Shown here piece by piece: positions 24,324 to 32,551 of a DNA stretch of 32,670 nt. Where the stretch lies: the NCBI GenBank assembly GCA_021778515.1, contig JAJYCJ010000027.1, positions 1 through 32,670 of the forward strand. Reading direction: 5' to 3'. The notes beneath the pieces were generated by a model that had not been told where the DNA came from, ran no database searches, and worked only from the letters and a program-made list of their open reading frames with translations. The stretch's first letter is position 1; each line of letters opens with the position of its first letter. The DNA is from Acidobacteriota bacterium (lineage in GTDB: Bacteria; Acidobacteriota; UBA4820; DSQY01). Position numbers and translations under genes: made by a program.

Positions 24324-25511
24324 TCAGAGGCGGGAAAGAAATTCCAGCCCCGGGAGCTTTTCCCCGGCCACGAGCGCCAGGGAGGCGCCGCCTCCCGTGG
24401 AGATGTGGTCGATTGAGGAGGCCACGCCCGCCGCCTGGACGGCCGAGACCGAGTCTCCTCCTCCGATCACGCTCACTCCCTCGGATGCGGCGACGGCCTT
24501 GGCCAGTTCGAGGGTCCCGGCGGAGAAGAGGGGCCGCTCGAAGACCCCCATGGGGCCGTTCCAGAAGAGGGTCCGGCTGGCGAGCGCGACGTCGCTGAAC
24601 ACCCGGATGGTCCGGGGGCCGATGTCGAAAGCGGCCAATCCTTCGGGCAGGGCATCCGCGTCCACCACCTCGGCCTCCTTCGCCTCCAAGGCGGTGGCAG
24701 CCACGTGGTCCACGGGGAGGAGCAGATCGACCTGTTTTTCTCCGGCTCTGGTGAGGATGGCCTTGCAGACGGGGGCCAGATCGGGCTCGACGAGGCTTCT
24801 TCCCGTGGGATGCCCTTGAGCGGCGAGAAAGTTCAGTGCCATGGCGCCGCCCACGCAGAGAGAGTCCACCCGGTCGAGGAGCCGCTCCAGAATGGGGATC
24901 TTGTCCGAGACCTTGGCCCCTCCCAGGAAGGCGGCGTAGGGCCGCTCCGGGTCATTCAGCCGCCCTTCGATGTACTGGAGCTCCCTCTCCAGCAGCATCC
25001 CCGCCGCCGCCCGAGGAAAGAGCTTGGCTACGCCGTGGACGGAGACGTGCGCGCGGTGGCACGAGCCGAAGGCGTCATTCACGTAGAGATCGGCGAGGGA
25101 TCGGAGGGCCTCTGCGAAGGCCTCGTCTCCCTTCGTTTCACCGGGTTCGAAGCGCACGTTCTCCAGAAGGAGCAGTTGGCCCGGTTTGAGTCCCGCGGCC
25201 TTCGCCCTGGCGTCGGGCCCCACGACGTCTACGGCCGCGAGCACCGTCCTTTCGGGCAGGAGCTCCGCCAGCCGTCGGGCCACGGGGCCGAGCGAGAGGG
25301 CCGGTACCACGGCTCCCTTGGGGCGCCCCAGGTGGGAGCAGGCGATGACCGCCCCGCCCCGATCCAGGATGGAGGTCAGGGTCGGGAGGACGGACCTGAT
25401 CCGCGTCTCGTCCTGGATCACCCCCTCGCGGAGGGGGACGTTCAGGTCCACCCGCACCAGTACCTTCCTGTCCTGCACAGGCAGGTCGCGTACCGACAAA
25501 TACCTGTTCAT
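24324..25511 (-). CDS. pgk: Phosphoglycerate kinase
   Basis: This 395-residue glycolytic/gluconeogenic enzyme interconverts 3-phosphoglycerate plus ATP with 1,3-bisphosphoglycerate plus ADP. It has the signature KVLVRVDLNVPL near the N-terminus, IACSHLGRPKG, the hinge region and nucleotide-binding FWNGPMGVFE, and the C-terminal IGGGDSVSAV and HISTGGGASL. The length is normal. The ATG overlaps the gap stop by two bases, so gap and pgk are translated as a coupled pair. Its substrate 3-phosphoglycerate is the product of the RuBisCO encoded 4 kb away, but it is a housekeeping enzyme, so that link is only suggestive. Confidence 0.97.
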   Translation of the reverse strand: MNRYLSVRDLPVQDRKVLVRVDLNVPLREGVIQDETRIRSVLPTLTSILDRGGAVIACSHLGRPKGAVVPALSLGPVARRLAELLPERTVLAAVDVVGPDARAKAAGLKPGQLLLLENVRFEPGETKGDEAFAEALRSLADLYVNDAFGSCHRAHVSVHGVAKLFPRAAAGMLLERELQYIEGRLNDPERPYAAFLGGAKVSDKIPILERLLDRVDSLCVGGAMALNFLAAQGHPTGRSLVEPDLAPVCKAILTRAGEKQVDLLLPVDHVAATALEAKEAEVVDADALPEGLAAFDIGPRTIRVFSDVALASRTLFWNGPMGVFERPLFSAGTLELAKAVAASEGVSVIGGGDSVSAVQAAGVASSIDHISTGGGASLALVAGEKLPGLEFLSRL

Positions 25512-26491
25512 GGCTGCCTCCCCTCCAGGTAGGCCAGCAGGTCCACCAGCCGGTGGACGTACCCCCATTCGTTGTCGTACCAGGCGATGAGCCTCACGAG
25601 ATCCTCCTGAACCTGCAACAGGGGCAGGTCCACCGTCGAAGAGGCCGTGCTCGCCAGGAAATCCTGGGATACGAGCTCCTCCCGGGAGAGGGCGAGAATG
25701 CCCTTGAGGCCTCCGTCCGCCGCCTCTTGAAGGCAGTCGGTCACGGCCTCGGGGCTCGCCGTCCGCTCCACTTGGATGGTGATCTCGGTGAGGGAGACGG
25801 CCGGGGCCGGAACGCGCACCGCCATCCCGCGGATCCTGCCCTTGAGCTCGGGCAGGACGGCCTCGAGGGCCAGCGAGGCGCTTGTGGTGGTGGGGATGAT
25901 GTTCAGGGCGCCCGCGCGCGCCCGCCGAAGGTCCTTCTGGGGCGCGTCCACCAGGGTCTGGCCCACGTTGTAGCAGTGGACCGTGTTGAAGAGCACCGAA
26001 CGGGCCCCGAACCGCTCGTGGAGCGCCCACAGGGGTGGGACCACGCAGTGGGTGGTGCACGAAGTGGCCGACAGGAGGACTTCTCCAGGCCGGATCGATT
26101 CGTGATTCACACCGTACACGACCTGCCGGTCTGCCTCCTGGCTCGACGCCGTGAGCAGGACGTTGCAGCGGTGCCCTTCCAGCGCCCGGCGGCTCTTGAA
26201 CTTGCCGGTGGCCTCCACGACCCACTCAACCCCCCACTCCTCCCAGGGGATGTCGCTGGGCGAGGCGCAGTGGTAGAGCGGCATCGTGCGCCCCCCGACA
26301 CAGATGCCCTCGGGGACCGCCGTCACCGGGGTGTACCACGGGCCGTAGTAGGAGTCGTGGCGCAGGAGGTGGGCCAGGACCGCTCCCTCGGCCACGTCGT
26401 TCAGCGCGGTGACCTGAAGCCGGGGGTCTTCCCAGACGGTCTTCAGGAACCCCCGTCCGATCCTTCCGAGTCCGTTGATGCCGATTCGCAA
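25508..26491 (-). CDS. gap: Glyceraldehyde-3-phosphate dehydrogenase (divergent type I)
   Basis: This 327-residue NAD(P)-dependent dehydrogenase has the Rossmann motif INGLGRIGR, catalytic C145 and H172 (equivalents of C149 and H176, with the same spacing), RVPAPAVS and the C-terminal WYDNEWGY. Several usually invariant positions differ: SATSCTTHC where SNASCTTNC is standard, and IPTTTSASLA where IPTSTGAAKA is standard. Some segments, such as VVYGVNHESIRPGE, recall the erythrose-4-phosphate dehydrogenase branch, so substrate is not certain. The operon with pgk supports GAPDH. The start is TTG at 26491, which gives the expected first residues and has AAGGAGG five bases upstream. Confidence 0.9.
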   Translation of the reverse strand: MRIGINGLGRIGRGFLKTVWEDPRLQVTALNDVAEGAVLAHLLRHDSYYGPWYTPVTAVPEGICVGGRTMPLYHCASPSDIPWEEWGVEWVVEATGKFKSRRALEGHRCNVLLTASSQEADRQVVYGVNHESIRPGEVLLSATSCTTHCVVPPLWALHERFGARSVLFNTVHCYNVGQTLVDAPQKDLRRARAGALNIIPTTTSASLALEAVLPELKGRIRGMAVRVPAPAVSLTEITIQVERTASPEAVTDCLQEAADGGLKGILALSREELVSQDFLASTASSTVDLPLLQVQEDLVRLIAWYDNEWGYVHRLVDLLAYLEGRQP

Positions 26492-26529
26492 AGGGGCCTC
26501 CTTGGGTGGTCCCGGAAATGCGTGGTTGA

Positions 26530-26590
26530 AACCAGGGCTACGCCTTGCATTCGCCGGCCTCGCCGGCGGGGACGCCGGTGAACCCTGGTT
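26530..26590. repeat. Nested palindromic (REP-like) element
   Basis: An outer inverted repeat AACCAGGG (26530-26537) / CCCTGGTT (26583-26590) encloses an inner one, TTCGCCGGC (26550-26558) / GCCGGTGAA (26574-26582, one G-T pair). The heptamer TGGTTGA occurs at 26523-26529 and 26586-26592. The element lies between the Ig-like lipoprotein gene and gap, both on the minus strand. It could be a repetitive extragenic palindrome or a transcript-end hairpin; no T-tract follows. Confidence 0.55.
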
Positions 26591-26617
26591 GAGCTGTGGA
26601 CACCATGGTGAACGGAG

Positions 26618-27448
26618 CTAGCGGACCACCACCCGGATGGTGTTCTTGGCCGTCCCGGCGGCGATCGTCACCACGGCCGTCCCCCTGGCCACGCCCGTGG
26701 CCGTGCCCTTGGCGTCCACCTGCAGAACCTTCTCGTTGGACGAGGTGCAGGTGAGGGGGGCCGACTTCATGGGCCGGCCGAGGTCGGAAAGGACCGTAAA
26801 ATCGAGGGGGGAAGGTTCGCCCAGGCGCACCTCCTGCGTGGACTTGTCCACCTTGACTGCCGCCGGCACCTCGATTTGCACCTTCACCGGGAGGGTCGCC
26901 GTGGCCTTCCCGATGGTGGCCGTGATCACCGTGTCGCCCGTGGAGAGGAGCGTCAGGTCGCCCTTGCCGTCCACCGTGGCCACCTGGGGAACCGAGGAGC
27001 TGAAGGCGATCCCGTCCAGCTCCGCCTTCTCCCCCTGGTCATTTTTGCCCGAGACCACGAGGGGGACCACGGTGTCGGCGGGCCCGACGGAGCCCGAATC
27101 CGGAAGGGCGAGCTTGAGGGAGGAGACGATCTTCACGTCCACCTGGGCCGCCCCTGTGGCCTTGCCGCAAGTGGCGCTGATGATCGCCTCTCCGGAACTC
27201 TTGGCCTTGACGACTCCGGACGCATCCACCTCGGCCACGTCGGGGGCCGAGCTGGCGAAGGTGATCTTGGCCTTGTCCATGGGGCGGCCCTTCTGATCCA
27301 GAACCGTGACCAGGAGATTTTTCCTGCCGCCAGCCTCGCGGAGAATGACGTGGTCCGGCCTGACCTCGACCTTCGTCGGTCTGGAGCAACCGACGGCCGC
27401 CAAAACGACCACGGCCAGAGCCCAGCCTCCCCGAAACTTCCCCCTCAT
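26618..27448 (-). CDS. Lipoprotein with bacterial Ig-like (Big2-type) repeats
   Basis: This 276-residue protein starts with a hydrophobic signal ending in VLAAVGC, a likely lipobox with Cys at residue 21 (Ala rather than Leu at -3). The mature part holds three Ig-like repeats of about 85 residues. Each has the typical pattern of a D/N-rich turn and a VDxxGxxxxxxxGxAxI motif, for example VAEVDASGVVKAKSSG, VATVDGKGDLTLLSTG and VLQVDAKGTATGVARG. It is probably anchored in the outer membrane and exposed to the periplasm or surface; its ligand is unknown. The ATG at 27448 follows AAGGAGG. A good sigma-70 promoter precedes it. It is transcribed in the same direction as gap-pgk but separated by a palindromic element. 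Confidence 0.85.
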   Translation of the reverse strand: MRGKFRGGWALAVVVLAAVGCSRPTKVEVRPDHVILREAGGRKNLLVTVLDQKGRPMDKAKITFASSAPDVAEVDASGVVKAKSSGEAIISATCGKATGAAQVDVKIVSSLKLALPDSGSVGPADTVVPLVVSGKNDQGEKAELDGIAFSSSVPQVATVDGKGDLTLLSTGDTVITATIGKATATLPVKVQIEVPAAVKVDKSTQEVRLGEPSPLDFTVLSDLGRPMKSAPLTCTSSNEKVLQVDAKGTATGVARGTAVVTIAAGTAKNTIRVVVR

Positions 27449-27538
27449 CGCGATAACCTCCTTCGAAGGCGGGTACCGCCCCGTCAGCGTTTTCCGCGAC
27501 CGCCGCTCACGGGCAGCCGGGTGACCTTACCTCCTGAA

Positions 27539-27566
27539 ATTCTACGCGGATGAGCCGTCCTGTCAA
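27539..27566 (-). promoter_or_regulatory. Sigma-70 promoter of the Ig-like lipoprotein gene
   Basis: Read on the minus strand, TTGACA (27566-27561) and TAGAAT (27544-27539) are separated by 16 bases. Transcription would start near 27532, giving a leader of about 85 bases. Confidence 0.75.
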
Positions 27567-27729
27567 GGGTAGGAGGGTTCGGGCCACCGCGGAGCCGGGT
27601 TCCGCCATGAAGGTCGCGGGCCGGTTGTCGAGGGTGGGGTGTCAAGCAGGATAAGCAAAGGGGCCGCGGATAGGGGACAAGGGATAGAGAGGACCCACGG
27701 CGCGATTCTCCGGCCCTTCTTGGTTTCGC

Positions 27730-27761
27730 CTCATCACCTCATGACCTCGTCGTCTCATCCC
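27730..27761. repeat. Short octamer tandem repeat (CTCATCAC-type)
   Basis: Four consecutive 8-base units are seen: CTCATCAC, CTCATGAC, CTCGTCGT and CTCATCCC. The period equals that of the larger array at 16173-16290 but the sequence is different. Confidence 0.6.
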
Positions 27762-27843
27762 GAAATCCAGCGGGAGGCCCGAGGCAAAAGGCGCTGCGGC
27801 AAAAGCTCCATCCCCGTTCATGGCCGGCTCGTGGCCGCTTTGG

Positions 27844-27849
27844 TACAAT
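27844..27849 (+). promoter_or_regulatory. Possible -10 box for kdsB
   Basis: TACAAT lies 17 bases before the kdsB ATG. No convincing -35 sequence is present at the right distance, so this is a weak call. Confidence 0.3.
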
Positions 27850-27866
27850 GAAATACAGGAGGAAGC

Positions 27867-28610
27867 ATGCGCACCGTCGCCGTCATCCCGGCACGCTACG
27901 GTTCCACGCGGTTCCCGGGAAAACCCCTGGCCCCCATCCTCGGCCGGCCCATGATCCGGTGGGTCTGGGAGCGGGCCTCGCGGGCGCGGGGCCTGGACAG
28001 GCTGGTGGTGGCCACCGACGACGAGCGCATCGCACGGGAGGTGAGGGGCTTCGGTGGCGAGGCCGTAATGACCCCGGCGGATTGTCCCACGGGCTCCGAC
28101 CGGGTCCAAGCCGCGGTCTGCGAAATGGAGTGCGACGTGGTCCTCAACCTCCAGGGCGACGAGCCCACCCTCGATCACTCGGCCCTGGAAGCGCTGCTGG
28201 CGCTCATGTCCCGGGATCCCTCACTGCTTATGGGCACGCTCGTGGCGCCGGTCCGGAGCCGGGAGGAATTTGACAACCCCAACGTGGTCAAGGCGGCGTT
28301 GGGCGAGGAGGGCCGCTGCCTCTACTTCTCCCGCAGCCCCGTGCCCTTCTGTCGCGAAGTGGCCTTCGGGTTGGCGCCGCTCTGGCGGCACGTGGGCATC
28401 TACGCCTTCCGGAAGGAGTTCCTGGCGGCCTTTACGAGCTGGCCCCGCGGCACTCTCGAGCGCACGGAGAGCCTCGAACAGCTCAGGGCGCTGGAGAGGG
28501 GCGTGGTCATCCGGGCCGCCCGGGTCCAGTGGCCGGGTTGCGCCGTGGACTCGCCCGAGGACATCCAGGCCGCCGAGGCCTTCCTCCGCGCGGCGAACCC
28601 GGATGATTGA
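27867..28610 (+). CDS. kdsB: 3-deoxy-manno-octulosonate cytidylyltransferase (CMP-KDO synthetase)
   Basis: This 247-residue enzyme activates KDO with CTP for addition to lipid A, a step specific to Gram-negative outer membranes. The N-terminal nucleotide-binding motif IPARYGSTRFPGKPL, the ATDDERIA segment, NLQGDEP and the C-terminal DSPEDIQAAE are typical. The length is normal for the family. AGGAGGAAG precedes the ATG at 27867. The neighbouring genes (Nif3-like, adenine deaminase, MFS) are not lipopolysaccharide genes, so kdsB is isolated from the rest of its pathway. Confidence 0.94.
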   Translation: MRTVAVIPARYGSTRFPGKPLAPILGRPMIRWVWERASRARGLDRLVVATDDERIAREVRGFGGEAVMTPADCPTGSDRVQAAVCEMECDVVLNLQGDEPTLDHSALEALLALMSRDPSLLMGTLVAPVRSREEFDNPNVVKAALGEEGRCLYFSRSPVPFCREVAFGLAPLWRHVGIYAFRKEFLAAFTSWPRGTLERTESLEQLRALERGVVIRAARVQWPGCAVDSPEDIQAAEAFLRAANPDD

Positions 28611-28637
28611 CCTTCGGGACTTCCGACGGGAGGGGGC

Positions 28638-29396
28638 ATGAAGCGGTCCGAACTGGAACGTTACCTGGCGAGCTACCTCAAGGTGGAGCTCTACGATGAC
28701 GCCTCCTTGAACGGGCTCCAGGTGGAGGGGCGGGAGGAGGTGCGCCGCTCGGCCTTCGCGGTCTCCGCCTGCTCGGAGGCCTTCGAGCGGGCGGCCCGGG
28801 GCGGTGCCGACGCCCTCGTGGTCCACCACGGCCTCCTCTGGAAAGGCGACGGCGTCAGGCCCGTCGTGGGGCTCCTCCGCCGGCGGCTGGGGCTCCTCTT
28901 CAACGCCGAACTCAACCTCCTCGCCTACCACCTGCCCCTGGACGCCCACCCGGAGGTGGGCAACAACGCCGTGGCGGCGCGGGAGCTGGGGCTTCGGGAG
29001 ATCGCCCCCTTCTGCGACTACAAGGGCTCGGCCATCGGCGTCCGAGGGTCCCTGCCGAATCCCGAGCCATGGGACGCCTTCCTGGCCCGTCTGGAGGGCT
29101 ATTACGGGCACAGGGCCCTGGCCATCCCCCCGCCGCGGGGCGAGGTCGAGACCGTGGGCATCGTTTCGGGCGCCGCCGCCCGGGAGGCGGAGCAGGCGGT
29201 GGCGGAGGGGCTAGACGCCTACGTCACGGGCGAGCCCTCCGAGCCGGTCACCTATCTCTGCCGGGAGGAGGGCCTCGGCTTCGCGGCTCTCGGCCACTAC
29301 GCCACCGAGAGGGTGGGCATCCGCGCGCTCGCCGCGCACCTGGAAAGAGAGTTGGGCCTCGAGGCGTTCTTCATTGAGGTGGAGAACGAGGCGTAG
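28638..29396 (+). CDS. Nif3-like dinuclear-metal hexameric protein
   Basis: This 252-residue protein belongs to the Nif3/YbgI family (DUF34), often annotated as GTP cyclohydrolase 1 type 2; its true function is not settled. Metal-binding motifs are LVVHHGLLW, AYHLPLDAHPEVGNN and the C-terminal GHYATERVG. The N-terminus (ELERYLASYL...NGLQVEG) is typical. It lacks the PII-like insert found in longer members. It follows kdsB by 27 bases and precedes ade by 73 bases, so the three may be co-transcribed. Confidence 0.9.
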   Translation: MKRSELERYLASYLKVELYDDASLNGLQVEGREEVRRSAFAVSACSEAFERAARGGADALVVHHGLLWKGDGVRPVVGLLRRRLGLLFNAELNLLAYHLPLDAHPEVGNNAVAARELGLREIAPFCDYKGSAIGVRGSLPNPEPWDAFLARLEGYYGHRALAIPPPRGEVETVGIVSGAAAREAEQAVAEGLDAYVTGEPSEPVTYLCREEGLGFAALGHYATERVGIRALAAHLERELGLEAFFIEVENEA

Positions 29397-29469
29397 GCCT
29401 CCAGTCGGCAGGGCGGCGGCACCTCCAAGAGAAACCCCGCTCCATGAACACCGAGGCTGGGAGGAGCAG

Positions 29470-31197
29470 ATGACAGCGGAAACGGGGATCGGGTCCCTCT
29501 CGAAACGGATTCGCGTGGCCCGGGGCGAGGAGCCGGCCGACCTTCTCTTCGTGAACGGCCGGGTGGTCTCCACCTTCACCGGAGAGATCCTGGAGACCAC
29601 CGTGTCGGTGGCCGAGGGCAGGGTGTGCGCCCTCGGGGGCGGGGAGCGCTCCGCGCGGGAGGTGGTGGACCTGGGCGGGGCCTACCTGGCTCCGGCCTTC
29701 ACCGACCCGCATATCCACGTGGAATCCTCCATGCTCACGCCGGAGGGCTTCGCCGAGGCAGTGGTGCCGCACGGGACCGGGGCCACCGTGAGCGACCCGC
29801 ACGAGATCGTGAACGTTCTGGGGCTCGACGGCTACGCCTACATGAGGAGGGCTGCCGAGGGCCTTCCCGTGGACCTCTTCTTCACCCTTCCCTCCTGCGT
29901 GCCGGCGACCCACATGGAGACGGCCGGCGCGTCGCTGGAGGCGGCCGACCTGGACGGCGCCATGGGGGCCTACCCGGACGTGGTGGCCCTCTCGGAGATG
30001 ATGAATTTCCCCGGAGTGATCTACGGGGTCCCCGAAGTTCTCCGCAAGGTCCTCGCGGCCCAGCGCCGCGGCCTCATCGTGGACGGCCACTCCCCCGGCC
30101 TGCAGGGGCGCGACCTGGATGCCTACCTGAACGCGGCGATCCTGACGGACCACGAGTGCGGGAGCGCCGAGGAGGCCCTCGCCAAGCTCAGGAGGGGCAT
30201 GTGGGTGCTCATGCGCGAGGGCTCCGCGGCGAAGAACCTGGCCTCCCTGACCCCCGCAGTCACAGCCGGAAACCTCCACCGGGTCTGCATCGCCTCCGAC
30301 GATCGCCATCCCGACGACCTGGTGCGCGAGGGGCACCTGGACCACGCCCTCCGGGTGGCCGTGAAGGCCGGGCTGGACCCGCTCTGGGCCCTGCGCGCCG
30401 TCACGCTCAACCCCGCGACCCTCTACGGCTTCAGGGACCGCGGCGGCATCGGACCCGGTTACCGCGCTGATCTGGCAATCCTGCGGGACCTTCGGGATTT
30501 CGAGGTCCTCTCGGTCTACCACGACGGGCTCAAGGTGGCCGAGCGCGGCCGCCTGCTGGCCCCCATCGCCCGGAAGGAGGCCGCCGGGACCCTCTCTTCG
30601 GTCCACCTTCCGCCCGGCCTCGAAGAACGGCTGGGCCGCTTCCCCGCCTCGGGCCGCGTGAGGGTCATCGGCGTGGAACCGGCGCAGATCACCACGAGGA
30701 GCGAGACGGGCGACGCGGAGGAGGCCGGAGCCGGTAAGCTTCTCCAGTTCGCCGCCGTGATCGAGCGCCACCGCGGCACCGGCAACGTGGGGCTCGGCTT
30801 CGTCTCCGGCTTCGGCCTGAAGGCGGGCGCCTTCGCGAGCACCGTCAGCCACGACAGCCACAACTGCGTGACGGTAGGGGTTTCGCCCCGCGAGATGGCG
30901 CACGCCGCGAGCGTCGTGGCCGCCATGGGCGGCGGCTTCGCGGTGGTGTGCGAGGGGCGCGTGCTGGCCACCCTCTCCCTGCCCGTGGCGGGCCTCATGT
31001 CCAGCGCCGGGGCCGTCGAGGTGGCCCGCTCCCTCCAGCAGATCCACGAGGCGGCGCGCGAATGCGGCTGCCCGCTCCCCGCCCCCTTCATGACCCTGGC
31101 CTTCATCGCCCTTCCGGTGATCCCGAGTCTCAAGCTCACGGACAAGGGACTCGTGGACGTGGAGCGCTTCAGCCTCGTCCCCCTCGAAGCCCCGTGA
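29470..31197 (+). CDS. ade: Adenine deaminase
   Basis: This 575-residue amidohydrolase converts adenine to hypoxanthine and ammonia. Metal-site motifs include FTDPHIHVESSMLTP, VSDPHEIVNVLG, VDGHSPGLQG, LTDHECGS and IASDDRHPDDL. The C-terminal Ade-specific domain ends in KLTDKGLVDVERF. The length fits the Ade family and not the Add-like deaminases. The ATG at 29470 follows GAGGAGCAG; the frame extends into the end of the Nif3-like gene but without a plausible N-terminus. Adenine is the base that AMP phosphorylase would release, so this enzyme could drain that product toward guanine/hypoxanthine salvage. The two loci are 12 kb apart, so this is inference. Confidence 0.95.
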   Translation: MTAETGIGSLSKRIRVARGEEPADLLFVNGRVVSTFTGEILETTVSVAEGRVCALGGGERSAREVVDLGGAYLAPAFTDPHIHVESSMLTPEGFAEAVVPHGTGATVSDPHEIVNVLGLDGYAYMRRAAEGLPVDLFFTLPSCVPATHMETAGASLEAADLDGAMGAYPDVVALSEMMNFPGVIYGVPEVLRKVLAAQRRGLIVDGHSPGLQGRDLDAYLNAAILTDHECGSAEEALAKLRRGMWVLMREGSAAKNLASLTPAVTAGNLHRVCIASDDRHPDDLVREGHLDHALRVAVKAGLDPLWALRAVTLNPATLYGFRDRGGIGPGYRADLAILRDLRDFEVLSVYHDGLKVAERGRLLAPIARKEAAGTLSSVHLPPGLEERLGRFPASGRVRVIGVEPAQITTRSETGDAEEAGAGKLLQFAAVIERHRGTGNVGLGFVSGFGLKAGAFASTVSHDSHNCVTVGVSPREMAHAASVVAAMGGGFAVVCEGRVLATLSLPVAGLMSSAGAVEVARSLQQIHEAARECGCPLPAPFMTLAFIALPVIPSLKLTDKGLVDVERFSLVPLEAP

Positions 31198-31254
31198 ACG
31201 CACCCTGGCGCCCGCGCGGTCTCGCCAAGCTCTTCATCCTAGGAGACTGAACCC

Positions 31255-32478
31255 TTGAAAAAGCCCACCCTCCTGATCGTCTTCCTCGTGGTCTTCATCG
31301 ACCTGATGGGGTTCGGCATCGTGATCCCGCTGCTGCCGCTCTACGGCCAGAGGTACCATCCCAGCCCGGCCATGTTCGGCCTTCTCATGGCCGTCTACTC
31401 GCTCATGCAATTTCTCTTCGCCCCGGTTCTGGGCAGGCTCTCGGACCGTTTCGGCCGGCGGCCCATCCTGCTCCTCTCCCTCGTCGGGTCGGTCCTGGGC
31501 TACCTCCTCTTCGGGCTCCAGAACTCGCTCGCGCTCCTCTTCCTCTCGCGCATCGTGGCGGGCGCCATGGGGGCCAACGTCTCCACGGCGCAGGCGGTCA
31601 TCGCCGATGTCACGCCGCCGGAGAAGCGGGCCCGCGGCATGGGGCTGGTGGGGGCGGCCTTCGGCCTCGGTTTCATCCTGGGGCCGGCCATCGGAGGACT
31701 GGCGGTCCACTTCGGAGAGCGATGGCCTGGATTCTTCGCGGCGGGGCTCTCCTTCACGGCGCTGATCGTGGCGACCTTCTGGCTGCCCGAAACGTGGACC
31801 GTGGCCAGCAGGGCCGGCCGCGCCTCCCTGCCCAAGCGCGGCTGGTTTTCCACCAAGGCCCTGCGCGATGCCCTGAGCCACCCGCAGATCGGGCTGGTGC
31901 TCCTGATCTTCTTCCTCTCCACCTTCGCGTTCGCTAACTTCGAGTCCACCTTCGCGCTCTTCTTGAACCATCGGCTGGACCTGAGCATCACGCACGTCAC
32001 CTACCTTTTCGTCTTCATCGGCTTGCTGGCGGCCGTGGTGCAGGGCGGCCTGATCGGAAGGCTGACCAAGGCATTCGGCGAGCGGCGCCTGGTGGTGGCG
32101 GGCACGCTGATCCTGATCCCCTCCTACCTCCTCATGCTCGTGGCGCACTCGGTGCCCCTGCTCATGGTCTTCCTCATCCCTCTTGCCCTGGGCGCCGGGC
32201 TCGTGCAGCCCACCCTCTCCTCGCTGGTCTCCAGGCTCTCCTCGGCCAACGAGCAGGGAGGCGTTCTGGGCCTCTACCAGTCCATGTCCTCGCTGGCCCG
32301 AATCACGGGGCCGTTCTGGGGCGTCTACGCCTTCGAGAGCATCGGCATCCCGGCGCCCTATCTCACGGCCGCGGCGGTGGTGGCGGTCTCGTGGGTGCTG
32401 GCGCTCCTCATGCTGCGTCGCGCGCAGGTGGCCAAGAGGCAGGAGGCCGCGCAGGCCGCCGTGGCCGCTGAGGGATGA
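31255..32478 (+). CDS. MFS transporter, DHA1 (TetA-like) family
   Basis: This 407-residue inner-membrane protein has about twelve hydrophobic helices. The A-motif between helices 2 and 3 reads GRLSDRFGRRP, and the helix 5 region has the antiporter-type GPAIGG (LGFILGPAIGGL). This is the pattern of drug:H+ antiporters related to TetA, so it may export a small molecule; the substrate cannot be told. The start is TTG at 31255 with AGGAGA eight bases upstream, which gives a short cytoplasmic N-terminus (MKKPT) before helix 1. It follows ade by 57 bases, but whether it exports purines is pure speculation. Confidence 0.9.
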   Translation: MKKPTLLIVFLVVFIDLMGFGIVIPLLPLYGQRYHPSPAMFGLLMAVYSLMQFLFAPVLGRLSDRFGRRPILLLSLVGSVLGYLLFGLQNSLALLFLSRIVAGAMGANVSTAQAVIADVTPPEKRARGMGLVGAAFGLGFILGPAIGGLAVHFGERWPGFFAAGLSFTALIVATFWLPETWTVASRAGRASLPKRGWFSTKALRDALSHPQIGLVLLIFFLSTFAFANFESTFALFLNHRLDLSITHVTYLFVFIGLLAAVVQGGLIGRLTKAFGERRLVVAGTLILIPSYLLMLVAHSVPLLMVFLIPLALGAGLVQPTLSSLVSRLSSANEQGGVLGLYQSMSSLARITGPFWGVYAFESIGIPAPYLTAAAVVAVSWVLALLMLRRAQVAKRQEAAQAAVAAEG

Positions 32479-32551
32479 GGGGACGGCAGGGAGGGTAGCT
32501 GGGGGTCATTCCACCCGGGAACTTTGGCGCATACTCATACCATTTATACAT

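Larger units (their letters stand above)
27449..27866. other. 418-base divergent intergenic region
   Basis: This gap between the Ig-like lipoprotein gene (minus) and kdsB (plus) contains the lipoprotein promoter, its 85-base leader, a small octamer repeat tract at 27730-27761 and a -10-like TACAAT at 27844-27849 before kdsB. I see no gene or structured RNA in the rest. Confidence 0.7.

Noticed and set aside
25512-26225. In-frame N-terminal extension of PGK through the gap gene
   Set aside because: PGK starts normally at 25511; the extension is a shadow of gap.
27821-27836. Second sigma-54-like site before kdsB
   Set aside because: GG and GC have the right spacing, but the -12 element reads TGGCC rather than TTGCW.
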